Notes: a model not told the origin generated them from the sequence alone. A stretch of 31,719 nucleotides of DNA from an uncultured Clostridia bacterium (GCA_947383645.1 CANDEH010000015.1:1-31719); one strand, 5' to 3'. Shown: positions 6,555 to 14,360, numbered from the stretch's first letter. A program made the numbers and translations.

Positions 6555-7745
6555 TCAGTCCTGATAGGGATTGGGGTTCGTCTCCATCATGCGGGTCCAC
6601 ACAGGGCTCATTTCGCGCAATGTGCGCACTACCTGGGGCACCTGCTCTAAGATATAGTCGATCTCCTCCTCTGTGTTGGTCTCGCAGAGGCTCAGGCGCA
6701 GGGAGCCGTGGGCGATCTCGTGGGGCAGGCCGATGGCCAGCAGCACGTGGCTGGGATCCAGGGAGCCGCTGGTGCAGGCGCTGCCGGAGCTGGCACAGAT
6801 CCCCGCCAGATCCAGGCGCAGGAGCAGGCTCTCCCCCTCGATGCCCTCGAAGCAGAAGCTCACCATGCCGGGCAGGCGGCGCACCGGGTCCCCGGTGAGC
6901 CGGGAGAAGGGAATCCGGCTGAGGCCGGCGATCAGCTTATCCCGCAGGTGCGCCACCTTTTTCCGGTTCTCCTCTAAGTGGGCGCAGCTCTCCTCCAGCG
7001 CCGCGGCCATGGCGATGATGCTGGGCAGGGCCTCGGTGCCGGCCCGCTTGCCCCGCTCCTGGGCGCCGCCCTGGATGAAGGGCTGGATGGGGATGCCCTT
7101 GCGGCAGTACAGCGCCCCCACGCCCTTGGGCGCGTGGAACTTGTGGCCGGAGAGGGAGAGCATGTCGATGTGCTGCGCCTCCACGTCGATGGGCAGGTGG
7201 CCCGCCGCCTGCACCGCGTCGGTGTGGAACAGCACCCCCCGCTCCCGGCACAATGCCCCGATCTCACTGATGGGCTGGACGGAGCCGATCTCGTTGTTGG
7301 CGTACATCACCGTCACAAGGCAGGTGTCCTCCCGGATGGCGCTCTTCACGTCCTCCAGGCGGACCACGCCGTTGTCATACACCGGCAGCAGCGTCACCTC
7401 GAAGCCCTCCTTCTTCAGGGCGTCCAGGGTGTGGAGCACCGCGTGGTGCTCGATGGGGGTGGAGATCAGGTGGCGCTTCCCCTTGGCCGCCCCGGCCTGG
7501 GCGGCGTACCGGATGGCCCAGTTGTCCGCCTCGGTGCCGCAGCCGGTGAAGTAGATCTCCCGGCTCTGGGCACCCAGGCATTTCGCCATGGTCTCCCGGG
7601 CCTGCCGCAGGGCCGCCGACGCCTCCCGCCCCATCCGGTGCAGGCTGGAGGGGTTGCCGTAGGTCTCCGCCAGGGCCTTCGTCATGGCCTCCAGCGCCGT
7701 CTTACTCACCGCCGTAGTGGCGGCGTTATCCGCATACACAAACAT
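6555..7745 (-). CDS. Cysteine desulfurase, NifS/IscS family
   Basis: The protein has 396 aa. This PLP enzyme converts cysteine to alanine and passes persulfide sulfur to the scaffold protein. Seen in order: the start MFVYADNAATT, the PLP-binding region GTEADNWAIRYA, HTDAVQAAGHLPID, the Schiff-base lysine K202 in SLSGHKFHAPKGVG, the glycine-rich RAGTEALPSI, and the active-site loop ASSGSACTSG with C324. The short loop around C324 and the total length suit group I (IscS/NifS). The ATG at 7743-7745 follows an AAGGAAG ribosome binding site. It is the second gene of the Rrf2 operon; the 39-base gap to rrf2 is filled by heptamer repeats. Confidence 0.93.
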   Translation of the reverse strand: MFVYADNAATTAVSKTALEAMTKALAETYGNPSSLHRMGREASAALRQARETMAKCLGAQSREIYFTGCGTEADNWAIRYAAQAGAAKGKRHLISTPIEHHAVLHTLDALKKEGFEVTLLPVYDNGVVRLEDVKSAIREDTCLVTVMYANNEIGSVQPISEIGALCRERGVLFHTDAVQAAGHLPIDVEAQHIDMLSLSGHKFHAPKGVGALYCRKGIPIQPFIQGGAQERGKRAGTEALPSIIAMAAALEESCAHLEENRKKVAHLRDKLIAGLSRIPFSRLTGDPVRRLPGMVSFCFEGIEGESLLLRLDLAGICASSGSACTSGSLDPSHVLLAIGLPHEIAHGSLRLSLCETNTEEEIDYILEQVPQVVRTLREMSPVWTRMMETNPNPYQD

Positions 7746-7779
7746 TCCCGAACACTTCCTTTTATCTGTAAATTCCCAA

Positions 7780-7811
7780 AATTCTTAATTCCTAATTCCT
7801 AACTCCTCATT
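7780..7811. repeat. Heptamer tandem repeat, copy site 1
   Basis: Plus-strand units TTCTTAA-TTCCTAA-TTCCTAA-CTCCTCA occupy the rrf2-nifS gap and run into the 3' end of rrf2. Read on the minus strand they encode the regulator's tail EELGIRN and its stop codon. The same seven-base unit recurs at 10398-10457 and 12520-12619. Confidence 0.8.
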
Positions 7812-8243
7812 GGTTTGTCCGCGCCGCCGCTCTATCCGCCGGTGCTTATCCACCAGGTCCGCCAGTGTCACATGGTCCACCACGTTGGAGATGGCCCGGT
7901 CCACCTGCTCCCACAGATCCAGCGTCACGCACTCCCGGCACTTCTCGCAGCGGTTCACCTCGTCGTCAAGGCAGGACACCGGGGCGATGCCCCCCTCCAC
8001 GGCCCGGAGAATCATCCCTACGGTGTAATCGTCGGGGGTCCGTGTCAGATGGTAGCCGCCCTTAGCGCCCCGGACGCTCTTGACGTAGCCGCTGCGCACC
8101 AGGATGGGAATCACCTGCTCCAGATACTTCTCACTGATCCCCTCCATGGCGGCCACCGTCTTCACGGAAAGATTCTGCTCCTCGTGGAGGGCCAGCGACA
8201 GCATCAAATGCAGCGCATACCGGCTTTTGGTCGAAATTCTCAT
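7785..8243 (-). CDS. Rrf2-family iron-sulfur-sensing transcription regulator (IscR/CymR-like)
   Basis: The protein has 152 aa. The N-terminal winged helix (MRISTKSRYALHLMLSLALH, then ISEKYLEQVIPILVRSGYVKSVRGAKGGYHLTR in two blocks) is the DNA-binding domain of the family. A cysteine group C91, C99, C102 and C105 (SCLDDEVNRCEKCRECV) lies where IscR-type members bind a [2Fe-2S] cluster. It heads the operon with desulfurase and scaffold, so it most likely adjusts cluster or sulfur supply and represses itself. A near-ideal promoter overlapped by a 9-bp inverted repeat lies directly upstream. The ribosome binding site is GAGGTGAG. The last residues come from a heptamer repeat, so the tail is not expected to be conserved. 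Confidence 0.92.
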   Translation of the reverse strand: MRISTKSRYALHLMLSLALHEEQNLSVKTVAAMEGISEKYLEQVIPILVRSGYVKSVRGAKGGYHLTRTPDDYTVGMILRAVEGGIAPVSCLDDEVNRCEKCRECVTLDLWEQVDRAISNVVDHVTLADLVDKHRRIERRRGQTNEELGIRN

Positions 8244-8257
8244 GGGTGCTCACCTCG

Positions 8258-8293
8258 CAATTCCTATTATAGTGTAGGAATTGTATCTGTCAA
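8258..8293 (-). promoter_or_regulatory. Isc operon promoter with Rrf2 operator
   Basis: On the minus strand TTGACA (complement of 8288-8293) and TATAAT (complement of 8266-8271) are 16 bases apart. A perfect 9-bp inverted repeat CAATTCCTA (8258-8266) / TAGGAATTG (8275-8283) with 8-base spacing covers the -10 and part of the spacer. A bound Rrf2 dimer would block polymerase. The half-site AATTCCTA is like those of CymR/Rrf2 regulators in Firmicutes. Confidence 0.8.
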
Positions 8294-8390
8294 GAGGGTT
8301 TTTCATTTTTTTCTATCTTTTCCGTGGCAGTTAGCTATTTCTCTGATTTTAAAGGGAGCACAGGGACAGCTGCGGGAGGACCTGCGCGGG

Positions 8391-8420
8391 GGAAAGCCCC
8401 CCTTCGAAGGGGGGCTTTCC
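8391..8420. repeat. Perfect 30-bp palindrome in the spacer before thyA
   Basis: Arms GGAAAGCCCCCCTT and AAGGGGGGCTTTCC meet at a central CG, so the RNA would form a C(UUCG)A-capped hairpin. No U-tract follows on either strand. The 371-base spacer 8284-8654 holds otherwise only the Isc promoter at its left end and the thyA promoter at its right end; I see no gene in it. Confidence 0.6.
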
Positions 8421-8491
8421 TCTGCGGCGCACCGCAGGCGGAGCCGCCGCCGCGGGGGCCGCGCCATCCGCAGGCTTCTCCAAACATACAA

Positions 8492-8520
8492 TGGACACGC
8501 CTCCTCCCCTGTGCTATAAT
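8492..8520 (+). promoter_or_regulatory. Promoter of thyA-folA
   Basis: TGGACA (8492-8497) and TATAAT (8515-8520) are 17 bases apart. The start would be near 8527, leaving a leader of about 128 bases before the ATG at 8655. An upstream in-frame ATG at 8538 lacks a good ribosome binding site. Confidence 0.65.
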
Positions 8521-8654
8521 AGCCGGAGACAGCTGTTATGCACGAAATTTACAAGTTGGATTTGCGCCATTCCCCCGCCCCCTGCCGGGCGGCCGGAAAT
8601 TCGGCCACAATCCCTCTGCCCTGTCATCCCATGGTAACAGAGAAGGAGAACAAC

Positions 8655-9485
8655 ATGAGCCGCGCCGACGAAATCTTTATCCAAACCTGCCAAACCATCC
8701 TCCACACCGGCGCCTGGGACACGGACCTGCCCGTCCGGCCCCGGTGGGAGGACGGGACCCCCGCCCACACGGTGAAAACTTTCGGCGTAGTCAACCGCTA
8801 CGACCTGCGCCGGGAGTTCCCGATCATGACACTGCGCCGCACCTACTTCAAGTCCTGCGTGGACGAGATCCTCTGGATCTGGCAGAAAAAATCCAACCGC
8901 GTGGCGGACCTATCCAGCCACATCTGGGACGCCTGGGCCGACGGCAGCGGCACCATCGGCAAGGCCTACGGCTACCAGCTGGGGGTAAAGCACCGCTACA
9001 GCGACGGTGCCTTCGACCAGGTGGACCGGGTGCTGAAGGACCTGCGGGAGAACCCGGCCAGCCGCCGGATGGTCACCAGCCTCTACAACCACCACGACCT
9101 CAGCGAGATGGGGCTGGCCCCCTGCGCCTGGTCCATGACCTTCAACGTCAGCGGCCACACCCTCAACGCCGTTTTAAACCAGCGCAGCCAGGACATGCTC
9201 ACCGCCAGCAACTGGAATGTGTGTCAGTACGCGGTGCTGCTGCACATGATGGCCCGATCCGCCGGCCTGGAGGCGGGGGAGTTGCTCCACGTCGTCGCCG
9301 ACTGCCACATCTACGACCGTCACGTGCCCCTGGTGGAGGAGCTGATTACCCGGGAGCCCCGCCCGGCCCCCAGGCTGTGGATCAACCCCGACAAGACGGA
9401 TTTCTACAGCTTCACCGCGGAGGACTTCCGCCTGGAGGGCTACGACCCCCACCCATTTTCCGAGAAAATAGAGGTAGCCATATGA
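8655..9485 (+). CDS. thyA: Thymidylate synthase
   Basis: The protein has 276 aa, started at the ATG after AGAAGGAGAA; the frame is open from 8538 but that region lacks family sequence. It makes dTMP from dUMP using methylene-tetrahydrofolate. The active-site cysteine is in MGLAPCAWSMTFNV, and the nucleotide-binding block is QRSQDMLTASNWNVCQYA. The C-terminal half has DCHIYDRHVPLVEEL and WINPDKTDFYSFTAEDFRLEGYDPHP. The segment after the RSxD motif reads TASNWN rather than the common LGxPFN, so it belongs to a divergent branch. Its stop overlaps the folA start (ATGATGA), which suits the paired pathway: the dihydrofolate made here is reduced by the next gene product. Confidence 0.95.
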   Translation: MSRADEIFIQTCQTILHTGAWDTDLPVRPRWEDGTPAHTVKTFGVVNRYDLRREFPIMTLRRTYFKSCVDEILWIWQKKSNRVADLSSHIWDAWADGSGTIGKAYGYQLGVKHRYSDGAFDQVDRVLKDLRENPASRRMVTSLYNHHDLSEMGLAPCAWSMTFNVSGHTLNAVLNQRSQDMLTASNWNVCQYAVLLHMMARSAGLEAGELLHVVADCHIYDRHVPLVEELITREPRPAPRLWINPDKTDFYSFTAEDFRLEGYDPHPFSEKIEVAI

Positions 9486-9973
9486 TGAACGCCATCGCAG
9501 CCGTCAGCGCCCGCTGGGGCATCGGCAAAAACAACGACTTGCTCTTTCACATCCGCGAGGACATGCGGCGCTTCCGCACCCTCACCGCCGGCGGCGCCGT
9601 CCTTATGGGCCGCAAAACCCTGGACTCCCTCCCCGGCGGCCGCCCCCTGCCCCAGCGCCGGAACATCGTCATCACAAGGAACCCGCACTTCACCCGGGAG
9701 GGCGTGGAAATCATCCACTCCATCCCCGAGGCCCTCCGTCTGGCCGGAGAGCTGGAGGACGTCTGGGTCATCGGCGGCGGTGAAATCTACGCCGCCCTCC
9801 TCCCCAACTGCAAGCGCTGCTACATCACCAGAGTATCCGCAGATCCCCCCTTCGACGCCGCCTTTCCCGACCTGGACCGCCTCCCCAACTGGCGCCTCCT
9901 GGACGCCGGCGAACCCAAAACCGAGGATGGACTAAGCTACCGCTTCACGGAATATATCAACGAGAATCTATAA
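9482..9973 (+). CDS. folA: Dihydrofolate reductase
   Basis: The protein has 163 aa, with start at ATGATG overlapping the thyA stop (MMNAIAAVS; the second Met is also possible). It reduces dihydrofolate with NADPH. Seen: the N-terminal strand NAIAAVSARWGIGKNNDLLFHIREDMRRF with the acidic catalytic position in the REDMRRF helix, the cofactor motif VLMGRKTLDSLPGGRPLPQRRNI (two blocks), and VWVIGGGEIYAALLP. Length is standard for bacterial DHFR. Translational coupling to thyA is expected. The operon is closed by the hairpin at 9983-10010. Confidence 0.95.
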   Translation: MMNAIAAVSARWGIGKNNDLLFHIREDMRRFRTLTAGGAVLMGRKTLDSLPGGRPLPQRRNIVITRNPHFTREGVEIIHSIPEALRLAGELEDVWVIGGGEIYAALLPNCKRCYITRVSADPPFDAAFPDLDRLPNWRLLDAGEPKTEDGLSYRFTEYINENL

Positions 9974-9982
9974 TAAGCGAAA

Positions 9983-10010
9983 ACCGCCTCCACTATCCCA
10001 CGGAGGCGGT
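9983..10010 (+). terminator. thyA-folA terminator stem, left copy
   Basis: ACCGCCTCC / GGAGGCGGT makes a 9-bp stem 10 bases after folA. Its T-tract is missing: the next base starts the inverted-repeat element at 10011. A second copy with the T-tract lies on the far side of that element. Confidence 0.6.
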
Positions 10011-10181
10011 CAGCCTGTCGAAAAAACCGACGGTTTTTTCGACAGGCTGAGGCAAATTGGGACCATAGGCCCCAATTTGTCGCTGCGGCGGGCGATTGCA
10101 CGCGAAAGGAACCCCTCTTGGGTTCCTTTCACACTATCCTCCTTACCGCTATCCTGCTCTGCCGGCTTTTTCGACAGTCTG
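10011..10181. mobile_element. 171-bp MITE-like inverted-repeat element
   Basis: The left end CAGCCTGTCGAAAAA (10011-10025) and right end TTTTTCGACAGTCTG (10167-10181) are inverted with one mismatch. The left end is itself a 19-bp perfect palindrome arm (10011-10029 / 10031-10049). Inside are hairpins CAAATTGGG/CCCAATTTG and GAAAGGAACCC/GGGTTCCTTTC. No transposase is present; a short minus-strand reading frame through it looks like a by-product. It sits exactly between two 28-base copies of the folA terminator. Confidence 0.6.
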
Positions 10182-10217
10182 ACCACCTCCACTAATCCAC
10201 GGAGGCGGTTTCCTTTT
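10182..10217 (+). terminator. thyA-folA terminator, right copy with T-tract
   Basis: A 28-base sequence (10182-10209) matches 9983-10010 at 25 of 28 positions and is followed by TTCCTTTT. The stem ACCACCTCC / GGAGGCGGT has one weakened pair. This is probably the original end of the operon, separated from its first copy by the element. Confidence 0.55.
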
Positions 10218-10226
10218 CCACTGAAA

Positions 10227-10392
10227 TAAAGTATAATAGCCGCAAAGCGGCTATTATACTTTAGATTTGAACCTTTTTTCTCGCCCCTTGCGGGGCAGCC
10301 GAAAAAACCGGTTCAGTATACCATTTCAGCTTCGCCTCCATGGTATACTGACCTACACGCCAAAAAAATCAAATCCGTCGCCAAAGGCGACT
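10227..10392. repeat. Hairpin cluster between folA and recG
   Basis: A run of close inverted repeats: a 17-bp stem TAAAGTATAATAGCCGC (10227-10243) / 10247-10263 with AAA loop, GCCCC-TTG-CGGGGC, a CAGTATACCAT/ATGGTATACTG pair (10314-10351), and GTCGCC-AAA-GGCGAC near 10377-10391. Each arm is perfect or nearly so. No gene is seen in 9974-10476 apart from these hairpins, the element, the terminators and the heptamers. Confidence 0.6.
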
Positions 10393-10397
10393 CCACA

Positions 10398-10457
10398 ACT
10401 CCTAATTCCTAACTCCTAACTCCTAATTCGTATCTCCTATCTCCTAACTCCTATCTC
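10398..10457. repeat. Heptamer tandem repeat, copy site 2
   Basis: About eight consecutive seven-base units of the form CTCCTAA/TTCCTAA/CTCCTAT directly precede recG. They end 20 bases before its ATG, next to the ribosome binding site, so they form the 5' leader of recG or contain its promoter. The unit is the same as at 7780-7811 and 12520-12619. Confidence 0.85.
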
Positions 10458-10476
10458 AAAAAAAAGGGGGGTTCCC

Positions 10477-12525
10477 ATGCCAGACCTCACCACCGACGTC
10501 CGCTATATCAAGGGCATCGGCGAGCAGCGGGCCAAGGCCCTCGCCAAGCTCCATATCGCCACCCTTCGGGACCTCATCGCCTACTTCCCCCGGTCCTACG
10601 AGGACCGCAGCGCCGTCACCCCTATCGCCGCCCTCCAGGACGGGGAGACCGCCTGCGTGGAGGCCATGGTGGCCGCCCCTCCCACCCTCAGCCGGGTGCG
10701 CCGGGGGCTGGAGCTGGTGAAGCTGCGGGCGGTGGACGCCACCGGCACGCTGGAGATCACCTTCTTCAACCAGCCCTACATGAGGGACCAGCTGAAGGCC
10801 GGCGACACCTACACCTTCTGCGGCAAGGCGGAGGGGACCCTCCTGCGCAAGCAGATGGTAAACCCCGTGGTGGAGCGGGAGGGCCAGCACCTGCTCACCG
10901 GGCGCATCGTCCCCATCTACCCCCTCACCGCCGGGGTCAGCCAGTCTATCCTGATCCGCTCCGTGGCCCAGGGCCTGGACGCCTGCCGGGACCAGATCCC
11001 CGACCCCCTCCCCGAGTCGGTGCGGCAAGAGCACAAGCTCTGCCACATCTCCTACGCCTACGACCAGATCCACTTCCCCGCGGACCAGGAGACCCTGTCC
11101 ATCGCCCGCCGCCGTCTGGTCTTTGAGGAACTGTTTTTGTTCGCCATCGGCCTCAAAAAGCTCCGCACCCGCCGGGAGACCGTCTCCGCCGCCCCCTGCC
11201 CGGCGACGGACCTGTCTGACTTCCACGCCGCCCTCCCCTTTGACCTCACCGCCGCCCAGCAGCGGGTGATCGGCGAGATTCTGGCGGATATGGCCTCCGG
11301 CCGCCCCATGAACCGCCTGGTACAGGGGGACGTGGGCTCCGGCAAGACCATGGTGGCCGCCGCCGCCGTGGTCTGCGCGGCGCGAAACGGCCTCCAGTCC
11401 GCCCTGATGGCCCCCACGGAGATCCTGGCCGAGCAGCACCACCGGGGCCTGGCCCCTCTCCTGGAGGGTCTGGGCCTCCGCTGCGCCCTCCTCACCGGAT
11501 CCATGCCCGCCGCCAGACGCCGGGCCGTCCTGAGGCAGCTCTCTGAGGGCGAGGTGGACCTTGCCATCGGCACCCACGCCCTCATCAGCGCCGACGTGGC
11601 CTACCGGAACTTAGGGCTGGTGGTCACCGACGAGCAGCACCGCTTCGGCGTGGCCCAGCGCTCGGCCCTCTCGGCCAAGGGCACGGACCCCCACCTGCTG
11701 GTGATGTCCGCCACCCCCATCCCCCGGACCCTGGCCCTCATCATCTACGGCGATCTGGACGTATCGGTCATCGACCAGCTCCCCCCGGGCCGCCAGAGTG
11801 TGGACACCTTCGCCGTCCCCGGCAGCTACCACCAGCGGATCTACGCCTTTCTCCGCAAGCACATCGCCGCCGGCCGCCAGGCCTACATCATCTGCCCCAT
11901 GGTGGAGGAAAACAACGCCCTCCCCGACGACCGCAAGGCGGTGAAGGAGTACGCCGCCATGCTACAGGAAAAGGTCTTCCCCGACCTGCGCATCGCCTTC
12001 GTCCACGGCAAGATGAAGGCGAAGGAGAAGGACGCCGTCATGTCCGCCTTCGCCGCCGGCGAAACGGACATCCTGGTCTCCACCACCGTGGTGGAGGTGG
12101 GGGTAGATGTGCCCAACGCGGTGGTAATGGTCATCGAAAACGCGGAGCGCTTCGGCCTCAGCCAGCTCCACCAGCTCCGTGGCCGCGTAGGCCGGGGACA
12201 GCACAAGTCCTACTGCATCCTGATCTCCGACAACCGCAGCGACGAGACCCGCGCCCGCCTCAAGGCCATGACACAGCTCCACGACGGCTTTCGCATCGCC
12301 GAGGAGGACTTAAAGCTCCGGGGCCCCGGCGACTTCTTCGGCCAGCGCCAGCACGGCCTCCCTGCCATGAAAATCGCGGACCTGAGCTGCGACCTGACCC
12401 TCCTCCAGGAGGCCCAAGGCGCGGCGGAGCAGCTCCTCCGGGAGGACCCGGAGCTCTCGAAGCACCCCCTCACCGCACAGAGGGTGGAGGAGCTGTTCGC
12501 GGCGCAAAGCACTTCATTCAATTAG
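10477..12525 (+). CDS. recG: ATP-dependent DNA helicase RecG
   Basis: The protein has 682 aa, the usual length. RecG remodels stalled replication forks and Holliday junctions. The N-terminal wedge/OB domain is residues 1-250 (IKGIGEQRAKALAKL at the start). Helicase motifs follow in order: LVQGDVGSGKTM (Walker A, about 281-292), APTEILAEQHH, DEQHRFGVAQR (motif II), SATPIPRT, VSTTVVEVGVDVPNA and QLHQLRGRVGRGQHKSYC. The C-terminal RecG signature LKLRGPGDFFGQRQHGLP is present. The ATG follows a GGGGGG ribosome binding site after a poly-A run. The stop codon lies in the first unit of a heptamer array. Fully intact. Confidence 0.97.
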   Translation: MPDLTTDVRYIKGIGEQRAKALAKLHIATLRDLIAYFPRSYEDRSAVTPIAALQDGETACVEAMVAAPPTLSRVRRGLELVKLRAVDATGTLEITFFNQPYMRDQLKAGDTYTFCGKAEGTLLRKQMVNPVVEREGQHLLTGRIVPIYPLTAGVSQSILIRSVAQGLDACRDQIPDPLPESVRQEHKLCHISYAYDQIHFPADQETLSIARRRLVFEELFLFAIGLKKLRTRRETVSAAPCPATDLSDFHAALPFDLTAAQQRVIGEILADMASGRPMNRLVQGDVGSGKTMVAAAAVVCAARNGLQSALMAPTEILAEQHHRGLAPLLEGLGLRCALLTGSMPAARRRAVLRQLSEGEVDLAIGTHALISADVAYRNLGLVVTDEQHRFGVAQRSALSAKGTDPHLLVMSATPIPRTLALIIYGDLDVSVIDQLPPGRQSVDTFAVPGSYHQRIYAFLRKHIAAGRQAYIICPMVEENNALPDDRKAVKEYAAMLQEKVFPDLRIAFVHGKMKAKEKDAVMSAFAAGETDILVSTTVVEVGVDVPNAVVMVIENAERFGLSQLHQLRGRVGRGQHKSYCILISDNRSDETRARLKAMTQLHDGFRIAEEDLKLRGPGDFFGQRQHGLPAMKIADLSCDLTLLQEAQGAAEQLLREDPELSKHPLTAQRVEELFAAQSTSFN

Positions 12526-12619
12526 GAATTAGGAATGAGGAATTAGGAATTTCGGATAAAAAAAGGAATTGCCCACAAATTGCGGACAATTCCTAATTCC
12601 TAACTCCTAATTCCTAATT
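12520..12619. repeat. Inverted heptamer arrays forming a large hairpin (copy site 3)
   Basis: A 32-base array of AATTAGG units (12520-12551) faces a 32-base array of CCTAATT units (12588-12619). The arms pair with about three mismatches around a 36-base loop. The left array contains the recG stop; the right array encodes the last residues and the stop of the convergent DUF2812 gene. It probably ends transcription from both sides, although classical T-tracts are missing. Confidence 0.75.
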
Positions 12620-14027
12620 TGCTTGCCACTGTAGCCCTCTGCTCCGCCGTAGTCTCCCAGCTGAAGCAGACCTCCGCAACTCGCCCCTCGTAGCACAGGA
12701 GGTACCACTCACGGCGCTCGGACTGTTCACCGTCCTCCCACATCAGCTGGTATGCCTCCCTGGCTCCCCAGGGGGCGGGGTCGATGGGATGGTATTTCTC
12801 CTCCCAGTATCCACCCGGCAGCTCGTCGTCGTAGTAGACCTCGTACCGCGCTTGCAGCATGGCGTCACGGCAGAGATCGTACAGCGCCGGGACCTTCACC
12901 ACCGCCACGCTGTAGCTGAGATATGGCATCTCCCGCCCCTCCGCCGCGTCCAGACGGGGCTTCTGCACCGCCTCCTGCCAGGCCGTCAAAAACGACTCCC
13001 GCGCCGTCCACCGCCGGCTGTACCCCTCGTACTCCACCCCCACCAAATCCTCCACCGTCAGCGGCAGTTCATCATTGTAGGCGGTGAAGGTGTGGCCCTC
13101 ATACTCGTACTCCTCGGTCCGGCCCGACTCCAGCCACCCGCGGTTGGTGCTGTATATGATCCCCGCCGCCACCAGCGCGTTCAGGCCGATCACCAGCACG
13201 AAGCAGGCCGCTATCGTGACCCCCATATTGACCCCCTTGGACACCCGCCTCCGTTTGAGCCACTCCCTGAGCCCGCAGATCCCCCCAATGATCGCAAAGA
13301 ACAGCAGGGTGTGCGCCGCAAAGGCCGCCGCCTCCGCCGCCGGTCTGGTCCGCACCTCACTGACCACATAGGCCGCCAGCGCCAGCAGCACGCCATAGAG
13401 CATCCCCACCTGTAGATAGTGGTCGCTGCGCATGGGCAGAAACGTCCCCCGCTCCGCCGCCCGGACCGCCCTTCTGTGCCACAGGTAGTACCCGGCCACG
13501 CTGGCGGCGCACAGCGCGATCACCAGCAGCCACATGAGACCGCTGAACAGGTTGGAGACATTAGCCAGCGTCTCCGCCGGATGCCGCCGCACCTGCCCCC
13601 AGAGTATCCACCCCTGGAACAGCGCCAGAAGCAGCAGGGCGATGTTGGAGAACATCACGCTCCCCTTGGAGCGGTGAATGGTGTCCACCTCTGTCACCGG
13701 GTCCGTCTCGATGGGCACCGGGTTCTCCCGCTCGTTGTAAAACACCTGCATCTGGGCCGATGCCGCCGCCAGCTCCCACCCGGCGTGCCGGCAGAACTCG
13801 TAGAAGGTGCTCTGCCCTTCGCTGGGCTCCGGGTCAAAGACAGACGCCCCCGGGTAGTAGGTGACGCAGAACGTCAGCTCCTTGGGCTCAATCCGCCGGT
13901 AGACCCAGCTCCAGCTCCCAAACTTCTCCAGCAGCCACCCTCGCGCCGCCATCCGGCGCAGGTGTGTCTCGATCCCCTTCTGGTCAAAAAACGAGTACAG
14001 CTCAAACTTCCGCTTTCTCTCCCTCAT
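12600..14027 (-). CDS. DUF2812-domain membrane protein
   Basis: The protein has 475 aa from the ATG at 14025-14027, which overlaps the padR stop (ATGA); the frame is open upstream but that part overlaps padR. Residues 1-115 (FELYSFFDQKGIETHLRRMA, then GWLLEKFGSWSWVYRRIEPK) match my picture of DUF2812. Five hydrophobic segments follow, roughly between residues 125 and 310, and then a soluble C-terminal domain of about 150 residues. Molecular function is not known. DUF2812 genes are regularly paired with a PadR regulator in Clostridia, as here. The C-terminal residues KLGIRS come from a heptamer repeat. Likely repressed with padR from the double-operator promoter at 14361-14418. Confidence 0.75.
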   Translation of the reverse strand: MRERKRKFELYSFFDQKGIETHLRRMAARGWLLEKFGSWSWVYRRIEPKELTFCVTYYPGASVFDPEPSEGQSTFYEFCRHAGWELAAASAQMQVFYNERENPVPIETDPVTEVDTIHRSKGSVMFSNIALLLLALFQGWILWGQVRRHPAETLANVSNLFSGLMWLLVIALCAASVAGYYLWHRRAVRAAERGTFLPMRSDHYLQVGMLYGVLLALAAYVVSEVRTRPAAEAAAFAAHTLLFFAIIGGICGLREWLKRRRVSKGVNMGVTIAACFVLVIGLNALVAAGIIYSTNRGWLESGRTEEYEYEGHTFTAYNDELPLTVEDLVGVEYEGYSRRWTARESFLTAWQEAVQKPRLDAAEGREMPYLSYSVAVVKVPALYDLCRDAMLQARYEVYYDDELPGGYWEEKYHPIDPAPWGAREAYQLMWEDGEQSERREWYLLCYEGRVAEVCFSWETTAEQRATVASKLGIRS

Positions 14028-14347
14028 CCCCGCTCCTCCTCTCCCAGCACCCGCCGGTAATCCTCCGCCTGGGCGCAGATCCTCCGGTACTCCTTCTCCA
14101 GCGCCGCCGCCCCGCTCTCCGTCAGGATATAGCTGCGCCGCCGCCCCTCCACCTTGGTCTCCCGGATCATCTCCGCCTGCCGGAACTCCTCCAGGAGATT
14201 GTAGAGCGTCCCCGATCCCACCGTCACCCGCCCATCGGTCATAGCCGGCACCCGGTCCAGAATATCCATCCCATAGCACTCCCGCCGGAGGCAGAGCAGA
14301 ATATAGAACATCTGCTCCGTCAGCGTCTGAAACTTCAGCCGCGGCAT
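14024..14347 (-). CDS. PadR-family transcription repressor
   Basis: The protein has 107 aa from the ATG at 14345-14347, 7 bases after AGGGGGT; a GTG two codons earlier is less well spaced. It has the PadR winged helix: LTEQMFYILLCLRRECYGMDILDRV, then GSGTLYNLLEEFRQAEMIRE, then EGRRRSYILTESGAAALEKE (given as three blocks). The short C-terminal helix DYRRVLGEEERG ends the protein, so it is a minimal one-domain dimer of the PadR-s2 size. It is translationally coupled to the DUF2812 membrane protein by ATGA. The two palindromes at its promoter are the obvious autoregulatory sites. The inducer is unknown. Confidence 0.9.
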   Translation of the reverse strand: MPRLKFQTLTEQMFYILLCLRRECYGMDILDRVPAMTDGRVTVGSGTLYNLLEEFRQAEMIRETKVEGRRRSYILTESGAAALEKEYRRICAQAEDYRRVLGEEERG

Positions 14348-14360
14348 CTCCACACCCCCT

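Noticed and set aside
8324..9973. Single 549-codon frame that could be read as a fusion ending in DHFR
   Set aside because: Only the last 163 codons match a family; the rest is a shadow of thyA in another frame, and folA has its own start overlapping the thyA stop.
10010..10192. 60-codon minus-strand frame within the inverted-repeat element
   Set aside because: It merely reads through the element's hairpins and ends; no ribosome binding site and no protein pattern. Best seen as a by-product of the repeat.
10398..10457. CRISPR array
   Set aside because: Units are seven bases long without spacers, and no cas gene is near.
12600..14279. Longer start for the DUF2812 gene, reaching 14279
   Set aside because: The first 84 codons lie in a second frame of padR and are Gly-rich; the ATG at 14027 overlaps the padR stop in the usual coupled manner.
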